This document shows positions 42,808-51,731 of a stretch of DNA of 64,000 bases, in pieces. Position 1 is the first letter of the stretch; each line of letters begins with the position of its first letter. The notes below the pieces were generated by a model. The model was given only the letters and a program-made list of their open reading frames with translations. It was not told the origin of the DNA and made no database searches. Source of the DNA: Ruegeria conchae (GTDB lineage Bacteria; Pseudomonadota; Alphaproteobacteria; Rhodobacterales; Rhodobacteraceae); NCBI RefSeq assembly GCF_000192475.1, contig NZ_AEYW01000025.1:1-64000 (forward strand). The letters run 5' to 3'. A program made the translations under genes and the position numbers.

Positions 42808-43809
42808 ATGGAAAATATTCTGGAAATTATGTCGCTTCGTTTCGGGCTGCCAGCCGAAACAATTCTGCTGACCGTCTTTGGTCTTGGCGTTTTGCTGGTG
42901 TTCGTCGCCGTAACCTCGGCGTTAAGCCGTCGCCATCCAGCGGCTGTCCGTATCGCCAATCTGCGCGCCCAAAGGTATGAGGCCCGCAATGACCGTGGAC
43001 TGTTGCGCGAAACTCTCGTCACCCCTAAAGGTCTTTTTAAGGCCGCACTGCCCAGTAGGGAAGCTGAGCGGCGCAAGATCGAGGATCAGCTGATTCAAGC
43101 CGGGCTGACCGGTCGAAATGCCCTGCGGATCTACACACTGACTCGGGTTTGGCTTGGGATTTTCGTGCCGATGATTGTGGGTCTGCTCATCGTTGCCTCA
43201 AGAACGCCTGGCATCCCCGTTCCCAGCGCGATTACGGGCATTTTTGAATCCATCAGCAAAGCCAACGCTATTCAGCTTATCGGTTTGCTGACGGCCGTCG
43301 GATATTTTGTTCCCGCGGCCTGGCTGAAGCATCGCCGCAAAGAACGTCAGCAGCGTATCCGCGATGCATTCCCAAATGCTCTCGATCTGCTGCAGATCTC
43401 GCTTCATGCTGGGCTGGGCTTTGATGCCGCTATGACACGGGTCGGGAACGAACTGGCGCTGGCCTCCCCTGACCTAGCGTTTGAGTTTCTGAACACCCAG
43501 CACGAGATTCAGGCCGGACGCCCCCGCGCAACTGCGCTGTCTGACATGGCGCGGCGTACAGGGGTTGATGAAATCCAGTCCTTTGCCACGGTTGTCCAGC
43601 AATCCATACGCTACGGGACCAGTATGTCCGAAGCTCTGACTACCTATGCGTCTGAAATGCGGGACTCACGCGAAACACGGGCACAGGAACTGGCAAACCA
43701 GCTACCGGTAAAGATGTCCGCTGTTTTGGCTGCGCTGATGCTGCCGACGCTGATCATCATTACCGCCGCACCTTCGATGATTCGATACTTCCGTGGCTTT
43801 GGAGCGTAA
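42808..43809 (+). CDS. tadC: Pilus assembly platform protein TadC
   Basis: 333 residues, the second T2SSF platform protein. Key segments: RIRDAFPNALDLLQISLHAG, GFDAAMTRVGNELALASPDL, RTGVDEIQSFATVVQQSIRY, and QLPVKMSAVLAALMLPTLII. Start at the ATG just after tadB, with GAGGGCAG upstream. It is the last gene of the core assembly block; a 131 bp gap separates it from the regulator gene, so the regulator may be expressed separately. Confidence 0.93.
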   Translation: MENILEIMSLRFGLPAETILLTVFGLGVLLVFVAVTSALSRRHPAAVRIANLRAQRYEARNDRGLLRETLVTPKGLFKAALPSREAERRKIEDQLIQAGLTGRNALRIYTLTRVWLGIFVPMIVGLLIVASRTPGIPVPSAITGIFESISKANAIQLIGLLTAVGYFVPAAWLKHRRKERQQRIRDAFPNALDLLQISLHAGLGFDAAMTRVGNELALASPDLAFEFLNTQHEIQAGRPRATALSDMARRTGVDEIQSFATVVQQSIRYGTSMSEALTTYASEMRDSRETRAQELANQLPVKMSAVLAALMLPTLIIITAAPSMIRYFRGFGA

Positions 43810-43940
43810 AATTCGCGCCCGGATCCGCGGTAATCGCGAGTTCGGGCAGGCCATGTTTCCAAAACGAGGACAAACGGGCGTCTGGTTTCGGCAGATTTTG
43901 CCCAGTTAAGAGAGAAAAGAGTAAGCTTTTAGGTAGTTAA

Positions 43941-44888
43941 GTGGAGTCCGGCCACACAAAAAATCGCGACGCAATCGACGGGTGGGGGTGTCTGTCGAAA
44001 GGGTTGATCGGGTTTCGGTCAATGTTAAACGGTATGAATAGTTTGTTTTCGGCGCATCGTTTCGCGCCCGGTGCAGGGGCACCAACGTCAGAACTTCTAA
44101 AAGTCGTAGCTGTCCTTTGCCAGGCGACTCAGGGGAAAGTCCCACTGCTAAATGCACTGCGCGAAACAGCTCGCGCAATTGATGCGGAAGTCGTTTCAAT
44201 CAGCCGGGTGGACCTGCACGGCAATCAGAATTCGGCAAAAGTGCTGAGCTACGACGCCAATCACAAGACACCGGACAGTTTCAGCGGTTTCGATTTCTGC
44301 ATCGCGCCTGCCATTTGCGGAAACAACATGAGCGGGGCCAAACTGGGGTCGGCTTGGTTCGGTGGACAGGATGACCTGTCCGAATACGAACATCTGTCAG
44401 AGTTCTATGCTTTCCGCAGGTTTTCCGAGTCAGTTTCCATTCTGCTGGAACGACAAAATGGTGTCGCCGACTTTCTGGAATTGCATTTCAGCCACCCCAT
44501 CTCTTCGGCCGCGGTAGATATTCTGAGCGTTCTGGGCCCTGTTCTGTCGGATTGCTGGAAGAAAAGATCTCTTGGTCGGTTTTCCGAAGCGAAGCTGAAA
44601 AACACGCGCCGAAAGCTTATCAAGAAAGAACCAAAAAGCATTTTGTCTATGGACAACCCTTGTCGGCTGAGTCGCTCGGAATATCGGGTTTGCCTGTTAT
44701 TGGCGCGCGGATTGAACAACAACGCCTTGTTGTCCGAGTTATCGATTTCAATTTCGACACTGCGTACGCATCTTCGCAATATCTACGTCAAAACAGAAAC
44801 GTCATCTCAACCCGAATTGATCCATGATTTGCTGACCCCGATGGTCAAGCGCCAATCGCTGAATGCGGGTAGCGAAAATGTCGCCTGA
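43941..44888 (+). CDS. LuxR-type transcription regulator within the Tad cluster
   Basis: Up to 315 residues. The C-terminal HTH reads LSRSEYRVCLLLARGLNNNA, LLSELSISISTLRTHLRNIY, VKTETSSQPELIHDLL, a LuxR/GerE domain. The N-terminal 200 residues resemble no sensor domain I can name; it lacks clear autoinducer-binding motifs and a phospho-receiver. A GTG at 43,941 gives the longest form, and ATGs at 44,022 or 44,034 are alternative starts. It overlaps the prepilin peptidase gene by 11 bp, which suggests that it regulates pilus expression or is co-regulated with it. Confidence 0.75.
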   Translation: MESGHTKNRDAIDGWGCLSKGLIGFRSMLNGMNSLFSAHRFAPGAGAPTSELLKVVAVLCQATQGKVPLLNALRETARAIDAEVVSISRVDLHGNQNSAKVLSYDANHKTPDSFSGFDFCIAPAICGNNMSGAKLGSAWFGGQDDLSEYEHLSEFYAFRRFSESVSILLERQNGVADFLELHFSHPISSAAVDILSVLGPVLSDCWKKRSLGRFSEAKLKNTRRKLIKKEPKSILSMDNPCRLSRSEYRVCLLLARGLNNNALLSELSISISTLRTHLRNIYVKTETSSQPELIHDLLTPMVKRQSLNAGSENVA

Positions 44889-45363
44889 AGTCGCGCAGTT
44901 CGTCCCTTTGATCGTCATTACTCCGCTTTTGGCTGCAATGGCATGGAATGACCTGAAAAACCTCAGGATATCCAATAAGCTGGTACTGATAATGCTCGCC
45001 GCTTTTGTTCTCTCCGCGCCCGTGTTTCTATCCTTCCACGAGACGGTATACCGCGCGGTCTTCGGCGTCGGCGTATTTGTCGTTGGTTTTCTTGGTTTCA
45101 CGCTGCGCCTGTGGGGTGGAGGCGACGTAAAGGCAATCGCCGCGCTGACATTGTTTGTGCCCAGCTACTTTCTTTTGCTGTTCTTTTACACTTTCACCCT
45201 GTCCATGGTCGTGGGCATGCTGTTTGTGATCACAAGTCGCTCGATAATTGGATTTCCGGAATGCCGCTGGCTCGCATTGCGACCAAAAGCGAGCTATCCG
45301 ATGGGTGTATCGATCGCCATGTCGGGTGTATTATTACCCATGGTTGCGATGGGCTTGGGGTAG
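44878..45363 (+). CDS. cpaA: Prepilin peptidase CpaA/TadV
   Basis: 161 residues with about five membrane helices and no methylase domain, as in the short CpaA/TadV group. The two catalytic aspartates of the GxGD-type aspartic peptidases are visible: WNDLKNLRISN in the first cytoplasmic loop and the LWGGGDVKAIAAL motif. It cleaves the leaders of Flp and of the TadE-like pseudopilins. The ATG at 44,878 overlaps the regulator gene. Confidence 0.9.
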   Translation: MSPEVAQFVPLIVITPLLAAMAWNDLKNLRISNKLVLIMLAAFVLSAPVFLSFHETVYRAVFGVGVFVVGFLGFTLRLWGGGDVKAIAALTLFVPSYFLLLFFYTFTLSMVVGMLFVITSRSIIGFPECRWLALRPKASYPMGVSIAMSGVLLPMVAMGLG

Positions 45364-45691
45364 TACTTCCAGGGTAGTCTTATGCCTCATGGCCAATACA
45401 TAACGGTTGCTGGGGTGCTATGGTAAAAAGGAAGTCCTTATAGGTATCTGTCGTGGCAGGTGGTAACGCGTCTCCAGTCTTTCAACCGGCCAAACATGAT
45501 CTGGGTGGTGTGTTGAGCACCACATCGCTTTATGAACCGCAAGGAAAATTCTTTTTGCGGTTTTCAGGTTGTTGGCGACAGCGCTTAGGCGACTCTGATG
45601 TGTACGAACAATGAGCGTCCGCTCCGAACCCAAAGGAAATTTCTTTTGCCAAAAAGGAAGAACTCTGGGTGGTGGATCAATTATTGAGATT
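45364..45691. other. Non-coding gap between cpaA and tRNA-Ala
   Basis: No gene recognised in 328 bp. The clearest structure is the hairpin at 45,536-45,563, listed separately. The stretch 45,595-45,660 is rich in AAGGAA/TTCTTT runs with no assigned role. Confidence 0.5.
45536..45563. terminator. Hairpin, probable bidirectional terminator
   Basis: Stem AACCGCAA pairing with TTGCGGTT over a 12-nt loop, extended by two G-T pairs and followed by TTC. It lies about 170 bp after cpaA and about 130 bp past the tRNA 3' end, so it could end transcripts arriving from either side. Confidence 0.5.
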
Positions 45692-45767
<76 letters not shown>

Positions 45768-45906
45768 ATGCAGGTACCGCCAAAGCGGTGGACGGACGTT
45801 TATGAGACGTCGCCGTAGAGTGCAAGTCCAAAAATCGGATTCGGTGAAAAAGTGCGAACTAATCCGGTGGACTGGGATGAGGCAGCTGGGGCTGCCTCGA
45901 AACCCA

Positions 45907-46230
45907 TCAATTTTCGTCTTCTGACGACATGTCCTTGATATCGTCCAGCGAAACGTTGTCGCTGTCGTCATCATCGTCCAGCAGATCGTCGTCCAGTTCG
46001 ACATCGACGTTGTCGTCATCATCCAACACGATATCTTCGTCCGACGAAGCTTCACGTGCTTTAACCGAAGCCGCATCTTCAGCATCTGCCGCGATCATCC
46101 GGCTTTTGCCGGTTTCCAGTTCAACGATCTCGCCGGTATAGGGGCTGACGATCGGGTCCTTGTTAAGGTCGTAAAAGCGTTTACCAGTGGTCGGGCAAAC
46201 ACGCTTTACGCCCCATTCTTCCTTGGGCAT
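45907..46230 (-). CDS. FYDLN-acid (TIGR02300) protein
   Basis: 107 residues. The N-terminus has the family signature: KEEWGVKRVCPTTGKRFYDLN, with the diagnostic FYDLN, followed by DPIVSPYTGE. The C-terminal half is extremely acidic (runs of Asp in DEDIVLDDDDNVDVELDDDL), as is usual. It is a short alphaproteobacterial protein of unknown function, with a possible zinc ribbon-like start. It is divergent from the metallopeptidase gene. Confidence 0.93.
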   Translation of the reverse strand: MPKEEWGVKRVCPTTGKRFYDLNKDPIVSPYTGEIVELETGKSRMIAADAEDAASVKAREASSDEDIVLDDDDNVDVELDDDLLDDDDDSDNVSLDDIKDMSSEDEN

Positions 46231-46330
46231 ATCAAATCCCCTTGATATCAGGTGAATCTCATCAATGATTCAGGTCACCTGCCATAAGCGGCAGGCACTG
46301 TCAAAGCCTTTGCGCGAAGGAGATCGGCCC

Positions 46331-47023
46331 ATGGGGCGACACGCATTGCCTGGAACCCCTCCGGTGCCGCTGACATTGCGCAAATCTGCGCAGGCAAGAC
46401 GGATCAGTTTGCGGATTTCCCAATTGGATGGGCGGGTTACGCTGACCTACCCAAAAGGTGTCCCCGAAGCCGAGGCTTTGGATTTCGCGCATCAGAAAGA
46501 GGATTGGATTCGCGGTCATCTTCAGGACAGGCCAGACCATGAAACCGTTGAGTTCGGTCAATCCATATCAATAGAGGGAAAAGCACGGCGAATCGTTCAA
46601 ATCTCAGGTCGGCGGGTGCTGCTGAAGGGGGACGAGATCGGTGTTCCTGCTGGGGCGGAGGCGCGGAGACTCGCCCGGTTTCTCAAAGAACTTGCCCGCG
46701 ATCGTTTGACCGGAGCGTGTGATGATTATGCCGCAATGTTGGGTCGTCCGTATAGTAGCATTACGCTGCGTGATACGCGTTCGCGTTGGGGATCCTGCAG
46801 TTCTGCTGGTGCGTTGATGTTTTCATGGCGACTGATCCTCGCACCGCCTGAGGTGCTGCACTATGTGGCCGCTCATGAAGTGGCGCATCTGATCGAAATG
46901 AACCATTCTCCCGCCTTCTGGGCGCAGGTCGAGCGGATATTTGGCCCGTACAAAGAGGCCCGCCGCTGGTTGCGCGACAATGGGGCTGAACTTCACCGCT
47001 ATCGCTTCGAACCCGCCGCTTGA
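46331..47023 (+). CDS. YgjP-like zinc metallopeptidase (DUF45)
   Basis: 230 residues. The conserved region SSITLRDTRSRWGSCSSAGA, then the zinc motif AAHEVAHLIEMNHSPAFWAQ (H-E-x2-H with a third ligand histidine), is the signature of the YgjP/SprT-like DUF45 family. Substrates of these cytosolic proteins are poorly known. The ATG at 46,331 is chosen because AAGGAG lies 8 nt upstream, and the longer frame from 46,265 starts inside the divergent promoter region. Confidence 0.88.
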   Translation: MGRHALPGTPPVPLTLRKSAQARRISLRISQLDGRVTLTYPKGVPEAEALDFAHQKEDWIRGHLQDRPDHETVEFGQSISIEGKARRIVQISGRRVLLKGDEIGVPAGAEARRLARFLKELARDRLTGACDDYAAMLGRPYSSITLRDTRSRWGSCSSAGALMFSWRLILAPPEVLHYVAAHEVAHLIEMNHSPAFWAQVERIFGPYKEARRWLRDNGAELHRYRFEPAA

Positions 47024-47036
47024 CGCCGGGAAAGTT

Positions 47037-47046
47037 TGTGATCACA
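47037..47046. promoter_or_regulatory. Palindrome before a GntR gene
   Basis: Perfect 10-bp palindrome TGTGATCACA, 7 bp before the GntR start codon. TGATCA-centred palindromes are typical of FCD-type GntR proteins, so autorepression is plausible. Confidence 0.4.
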
Positions 47047-47053
47047 TAAGCTC

Positions 47054-47701
47054 ATGCTGACCACACGCCCCGCCGAGTCCCACACCGCGACCCATGATCG
47101 AGTGTATCGATCACTCAGGTCTCGTATCATGCATGGTGAGATGGCTCCGGGGCAGGCGTTGACATTGCGCGGTATAGGCAAGGAATTCGGTGTGTCGATG
47201 ACGCCTGCGCGCGAAGCAGTGCGGAGGCTTGCAGCGGAAGGCGCGCTGTCACTGTCCACCTCGGGCCGCGTGTCGACCCCTGAACTGACACGGGATCGGA
47301 TCGAGGAGTTGGCCGCATTGCGTGCGCTGCTTGAGGTTGAATTGGCCAGTCGTGCCCTGCCGCGCGCGCACATGGCACTGATTGACCGGCTGCAAAGCAT
47401 CAACATGGCCGTCGCCGAGATGGTCACTAAACGCGACGCGGTTGGCTATATCCGTTCCAATCTGGAATTCCACCGGACGCTTTACCTGCGCGCACAGGCC
47501 CCCGCGATGCTTGCAATGGCCGAGACCGTTTGGCTGCAGCTTGGTCCCACGATGCGGGCACTTTATGGCCGGCTGCGACGAACTGAGCCGCCGCATTACC
47601 ACCGTTTGATCATCGCAGCGCTCAAGGCTGGGGATGAACCAGGTCTTAGATTGGCGGTGCGCTCGGACGTGACGCAAGGATTGCGCCTGCTCGTAACCTG
47701 A
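47054..47701 (+). CDS. GntR-family regulator (FCD type) 2
   Basis: 215 residues. HTH at about 15-75 (YRSLRSRIMHGEMAPGQALT, FGVSMTPAREAVRRLAAEGA) and an FCD domain with EFHRTLYLRA and the later histidine (HYHRLIIAAL). Its target is unknown; no obvious catabolic operon adjoins it. It follows the metallopeptidase gene by 30 bp but with its own palindromic site. Confidence 0.85.
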   Translation: MLTTRPAESHTATHDRVYRSLRSRIMHGEMAPGQALTLRGIGKEFGVSMTPAREAVRRLAAEGALSLSTSGRVSTPELTRDRIEELAALRALLEVELASRALPRAHMALIDRLQSINMAVAEMVTKRDAVGYIRSNLEFHRTLYLRAQAPAMLAMAETVWLQLGPTMRALYGRLRRTEPPHYHRLIIAALKAGDEPGLRLAVRSDVTQGLRLLVT

Positions 47702-47813
47702 GCGGCTTGTTGCCCATCTCATTGACAGGTTGGTTTCAGATGCTGCTCTGCTGGTCTGAACGGGCGGGCTGCGTTATCCTGAAAGCAAATCACAACAAGA
47801 GCAGATTTCAATC

Positions 47814-48944
47814 ATGATCAATCGAAGAACTTTTTCTATCGGGCTTGGGGCGACGCTGTTGGCAGCCTGTTCAACTGGCAGTGCACCAACCAGTGCTCCA
47901 GCGTCGCGAATGCGCGCTGTCCCGAACGCTGGATGGGATGCGTGGGTTGCTGGTTTCAAAGGCCGGGCAGCGTCGCAGGGCATCTCTCAATCTACGCTAA
48001 ATCGCGCCTTTCAGGGGGCGGGATATTTGCCCGATGTGATCGAGCGCGACCGCAATCAGGTCGAGTTCAAGCGCTCGCTTGAGGATTATCTGGCCATTGC
48101 CGCGTCGGACGAGCGGATCAGCACCGGCAAACAGATGCTCGTGCGGCACGCAGGGACTCTGTCGCAGATCGAAGCGCAATATGGTGTCGACAAGGAAATT
48201 GTTGTCGCAGTGTGGGGACTAGAAAGCCGCTACGGCGCACGGCGCGGTGATGTGCCGGTGATCTCGGCGACCTCGACGCTGGCCTATGATGGGCGGCGCG
48301 GGGCGTTCTTTGAAAAGCAACTGGTGGCGGCGCTGAAGATCATTCAAGAGGGCGATACAACCCCGGCCAACATGACCGGCAGCTGGGCCGGAGCGATGGG
48401 ACACACCCAGTTTATCCCTACCTCTTATCTAGCCTATGCCGTTGATTTCACCGGTGATGGACGCCGCGATATTTGGTCCGAAGATCCGGCAGATTCGTTG
48501 GCCTCAACCGCCGCGTATCTGTCGCGCGCCGGTTGGGTGCAGGGTCAGCCTTGGGGTGGGGAAGTCGGTACAGTCTCGGGCTCTCCGGTGGCAGTGTTAC
48601 AACCGCAGACGCCCGGACCACGCATTGCGGTGTTCCGCAATTTTCAAGTGATCAAGCGCTATAACAACTCGGACAGTTACGCGATTGGTGTGGGCCATCT
48701 TGCGGATCGGATCGCGGGCGGGGCACCGTTCCAGGCCTCATTCGGGCCGGATGCAACCGGGTTGACGCTTGACGATCGTAAAGAACTACAGCGCCGCCTG
48801 ACATCTGCGGGTTATGACACGCAAGGCGCAGACGGAGTGATCGGAAAAAACACTGAGGCTGCAATCAGCGCTTATCAACGCGCCAACGGGCTGTCCGTAA
48901 CCGGTCAGCCTTCAGTGGCGTTGTTGCAGAGTTTGGGAGGTTGA
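47814..48944 (+). CDS. MltB-type lytic murein transglycosylase
   Basis: 376 residues. The twin-arginine-like lipoprotein signal (INRRTFSIGLGATLLAACST, lipobox LAAC) is followed by the SLT_2 domain: VVAVWGLESRYGARRGDVPV has the catalytic glutamate, then GSWAGAMGHTQFIPTSYLAY. The C-terminus (about 310-376) is a peptidoglycan-binding PG_binding_1 domain (LQRRLTSAGYDTQGADGVIG). It cleaves peptidoglycan glycan strands at the outer or inner membrane face. Separate transcription unit from the convergent accA. Confidence 0.9.
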   Translation: MINRRTFSIGLGATLLAACSTGSAPTSAPASRMRAVPNAGWDAWVAGFKGRAASQGISQSTLNRAFQGAGYLPDVIERDRNQVEFKRSLEDYLAIAASDERISTGKQMLVRHAGTLSQIEAQYGVDKEIVVAVWGLESRYGARRGDVPVISATSTLAYDGRRGAFFEKQLVAALKIIQEGDTTPANMTGSWAGAMGHTQFIPTSYLAYAVDFTGDGRRDIWSEDPADSLASTAAYLSRAGWVQGQPWGGEVGTVSGSPVAVLQPQTPGPRIAVFRNFQVIKRYNNSDSYAIGVGHLADRIAGGAPFQASFGPDATGLTLDDRKELQRRLTSAGYDTQGADGVIGKNTEAAISAYQRANGLSVTGQPSVALLQSLGG

Positions 48945-48948
48945 CGGG

Positions 48949-49911
48949 TTAAGCCGCCAGCCCTTTTGAGCCGATATCCAGGAATTTCTGACGGCGGTCC
49001 TTGATCAGGGCCGCCGCATCTTTTCCGTCGAGCTCTTTCAGCATCGAAGCAATTGCAGACCGCACGGATTCAACCGCTGCAGGGCGGTCGCGATGCGCCC
49101 CGCCTTTGGGTTCTGGAATGATGTGGTCACAGATACCCAGTTTGTGCAGGTCCTGAGCCGTCAGACGGAGCGCCTCGGCGGCTTCACGCATCTTCTCGGC
49201 ATCCTTCCACAGGATCGAGGCGCAGCCCTCGGGCGAAATCACCGAGTAGACCGAATGCTCCAGCATCGCCACGCGGTTCGCTGTTGCAAACGCAACGGCT
49301 CCACCCGATCCGCCTTCGCCGATGATGACAGAAACCAGTGGTACGCCGATCTTCAGGCACATCTCGGTTGAGCGTGCGATGGCCTCGGACTGGCCGCGCT
49401 CTTCCGCGCCTTTGCCGGGATAGGCGCCTGCTGTATCGATCAAAGTGATCACCGGCAGACCAAAGCGGCCCGCCATTTCCATCAGTCGAACGGCTTTGCG
49501 ATAGCCTTCGGGGCGGGCCATGCCGAAATTGCGCTCGATCCGCGATTTGGTGTCGCTGCCTTTTTCATGGCCAATCACCATCACCGGTTGATCGTTGAAC
49601 CGCGCCAGACCGCCAATGACCGCCAGGTCATCGGCAAAGTTCCGGTCGCCGGCCAGAGGTGTGAATTCGGTGAACAACGCATCTACGTAATCGTTGCAAT
49701 GAGGCCGTTCAGGGTGCCGCGCGACCTGGCATTTCCTCCACGGCGTGAGGTCTCCATAAAGCTCGTCCAGCAGTTTGGCGGCCTTGGCATCCAGTGCGGC
49801 GGCTTCTTCGGCCACGTCCATCTCTTCATTTGCGCGGGCCAGCGCGCGCAGCTCTTCAGCTTTGCCTTCGATCTCGGCCAGCGGTTTTTCGAAATCCAGA
49901 TACTGGGTCAT
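48949..49911 (-). CDS. accA: Acetyl-CoA carboxylase carboxyltransferase subunit alpha
   Basis: 320 residues, the standard AccA length. [60 protein letters not shown], the oxyanion-hole segment [20 protein letters not shown] and [20 protein letters not shown] are all conserved. With AccD it transfers carboxyl from biotin to acetyl-CoA, the first step of fatty-acid synthesis. Convergent with the transglycosylase gene, only 4 bp apart. Confidence 0.97.
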   Translation of the reverse strand: MTQYLDFEKPLAEIEGKAEELRALARANEEMDVAEEAAALDAKAAKLLDELYGDLTPWRKCQVARHPERPHCNDYVDALFTEFTPLAGDRNFADDLAVIGGLARFNDQPVMVIGHEKGSDTKSRIERNFGMARPEGYRKAVRLMEMAGRFGLPVITLIDTAGAYPGKGAEERGQSEAIARSTEMCLKIGVPLVSVIIGEGGSGGAVAFATANRVAMLEHSVYSVISPEGCASILWKDAEKMREAAEALRLTAQDLHKLGICDHIIPEPKGGAHRDRPAAVESVRSAIASMLKELDGKDAAALIKDRRQKFLDIGSKGLAA

Positions 49912-49987
49912 GACGCCTCACTCGCGTGAATTTTCCTAGCTATATGCCGTTGGCTGTCTTCAGATGCAACAACAAGGGGCATTTGAG

Positions 49988-50764
49988 ATGCTGAGCATGC
50001 TAAAAGTAATTGATCATGCGGTTAAATTCATCGAGGCGGCGTTTCGCGGGGCTGTGTTTTTGTTGTTGCTTTCCCTGACAGTCGTCGCTTTCGGGGTGGT
50101 CTGGTTCGTCGCTCATGTTTCTTGGGGGATTTATCAATCCAAAAAAGAAGAAGCTGAGCGGATTGCGGCATGTCATTTTGTGTCTGAATTGGTAGTCCAG
50201 ATCGGAAATCAGTTGCTGACCTTGAAAGCAAGTTCTTCCCTGCAGGTGAACCCTAAAGAAGGCCCTCGAATTGTTGGCGAACTGATTTTGCTTGGTGGCG
50301 AGACAACGCAGGTATTCTGCATGTCGGATACCAATGCAGACGTTCTTCCGGCATTTGGGTTTCTTCGCCTTAACGCCGAGGGTTACAATAATTTTCTGCT
50401 TCGCAATGGGTTTGATACAACGAAACTGAGAATTTTCAGTGTTTACTCATTCGATCAAAACTTGGCCATCAAACGACCATTCAATTTGCCATTTGAAACC
50501 GATGGCCGGGTAGTTATGAGCGTAACAGATATCCGCGGCGACTTGCTAGTAACGAAGGTCCTACAGACCAATGCCATCAACGAAGATGGTTTCTGGTTCA
50601 CCTCTGATTGTAGCAAATTGGATGATCGAAGCTATTGGATCTGCAGGATTTGGGTCGAAGATCACGATCTTGAATTCGGTTACAAACTTGGCACTTTGGT
50701 GGTTGAAGGCGAGCAAGGCTTCTGGATTGACGCTGATCGAACTTACGAAGCGATCTCCAAGTAG
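49988..50764 (+). CDS. Single-pass membrane protein of unknown function
   Basis: 258 residues. A strong membrane segment (GAVFLLLLSLTVVAFGVVWF, about residues 20-42) is followed by a soluble domain of about 200 residues with no family I recognise; it is beta-rich and contains cysteines (AACHFVS, QVFCMSD, SDCSKL, WICRIW). A possible start at 49,964 would add eight residues; 49,988 has AAGGGG upstream. It is divergent from accA with a short promoter region. Base composition is somewhat more AT-rich than that of its neighbours, so recent acquisition is possible. Confidence 0.55.
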   Translation: MLSMLKVIDHAVKFIEAAFRGAVFLLLLSLTVVAFGVVWFVAHVSWGIYQSKKEEAERIAACHFVSELVVQIGNQLLTLKASSSLQVNPKEGPRIVGELILLGGETTQVFCMSDTNADVLPAFGFLRLNAEGYNNFLLRNGFDTTKLRIFSVYSFDQNLAIKRPFNLPFETDGRVVMSVTDIRGDLLVTKVLQTNAINEDGFWFTSDCSKLDDRSYWICRIWVEDHDLEFGYKLGTLVVEGEQGFWIDADRTYEAISK

Positions 50765-50896
50765 GCGCTGAAAATAAGAGCAATTGTCTCTGAAATGATT
50801 GTACCAAAAAGCTGAGCGTCTCTTCCATCGAACTCAGCAAGATTTGTGGTCGTGGAATATGTCACGACAGATGGGCAATGAGAAGGAAGGATACCG

Positions 50897-51730
50897 ATGG
50901 TCGCCAGCTATGAAGATCGCGTGTTGCGCGTGTTGGCTTATATCCACGATCACCCCGCTGGGGATTTGTCGCTGGATGCTTTGGCCGATGTCGCGGCGAT
51001 GTCACGATTTCATTGGCATCGCGTGTTTCGTGCCATCACCGGTGAAACCTGCGCGCAGGCTGCGCGCCGGATCAGATTGCATCGTGCCGCCTGTTGGTTG
51101 GTGCAGTCGGACAGGCCTGTTGCGCAGATAGCGACCGATATTGGTTATCCGAACCTGAAATCTTTTGCACGAGCCTTTTCCGAGGCCTACGGCAGCAGTC
51201 CCACCGCGTTTCGCAAGGCGGGGCAGATTCTGCCGGCTCATCCAAAATTCAAAACCGGAGAATACCCCATGCATCCTGTGACAACCCGCACAGAACCGTC
51301 CCGCCGTGTCGTAGCACTTCCGCATAAAGGGGCTTATGCCGAGATTGGCCGCAGTTTTGAGGCCTTTGGTGCCCTATGCGAATCCCGAAAACTGTGGCCG
51401 CAGGTCGGCCCGATGATCGGGCTCTATCTCGACAGCCCCGAAGACGTTCAGGAAGATGAATTGCGCAGCTTTGCGGGGGCTCAATTCTGCGGCAAAGATA
51501 CACCGGAGGGGATGGAAGACCTCAGCATCCCAGGCGGCAAAACGGCAGTTCTGACCTACAAAGGCCCGTATTCCGGCATATACGCCGCCTATCAGACGCT
51601 GTTCGGAAATTGGTTGCCCGATTCTGGCGAGGAGCCTGCGGATCAGCCTTGCTATGAAATCTATCTGAATGATCCGCGTGAAACTGCACCCGAGGACCTG
51701 CTGACCGAAATCTGTCTACCGCTCAAATGA
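50897..51730 (+). CDS. AraC-family regulator with GyrI-like effector domain
   Basis: 277 residues. Two HTH motifs of AraC type occupy about residues 1-105 (VLAYIHDHPAGDLSLDALAD, FHWHRVFRAITGE, PVAQIATDIGYPNLKSFARA, FSEAYGSSPTAFR). The C-terminal 150 residues form a GyrI-like effector-binding domain (RRVVALPHKGAYAEIGRSFE, AVLTYKGPYSGIYAAYQTLF, CYEIYLNDPRETAPEDLLTE). The layout is that of SoxS/Rob-like multidrug-response regulators. Convergent with and almost touching the LysE gene. Confidence 0.88.
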   Translation: MVASYEDRVLRVLAYIHDHPAGDLSLDALADVAAMSRFHWHRVFRAITGETCAQAARRIRLHRAACWLVQSDRPVAQIATDIGYPNLKSFARAFSEAYGSSPTAFRKAGQILPAHPKFKTGEYPMHPVTTRTEPSRRVVALPHKGAYAEIGRSFEAFGALCESRKLWPQVGPMIGLYLDSPEDVQEDELRSFAGAQFCGKDTPEGMEDLSIPGGKTAVLTYKGPYSGIYAAYQTLFGNWLPDSGEEPADQPCYEIYLNDPRETAPEDLLTEICLPLK

Positions 51731-51731
51731 C

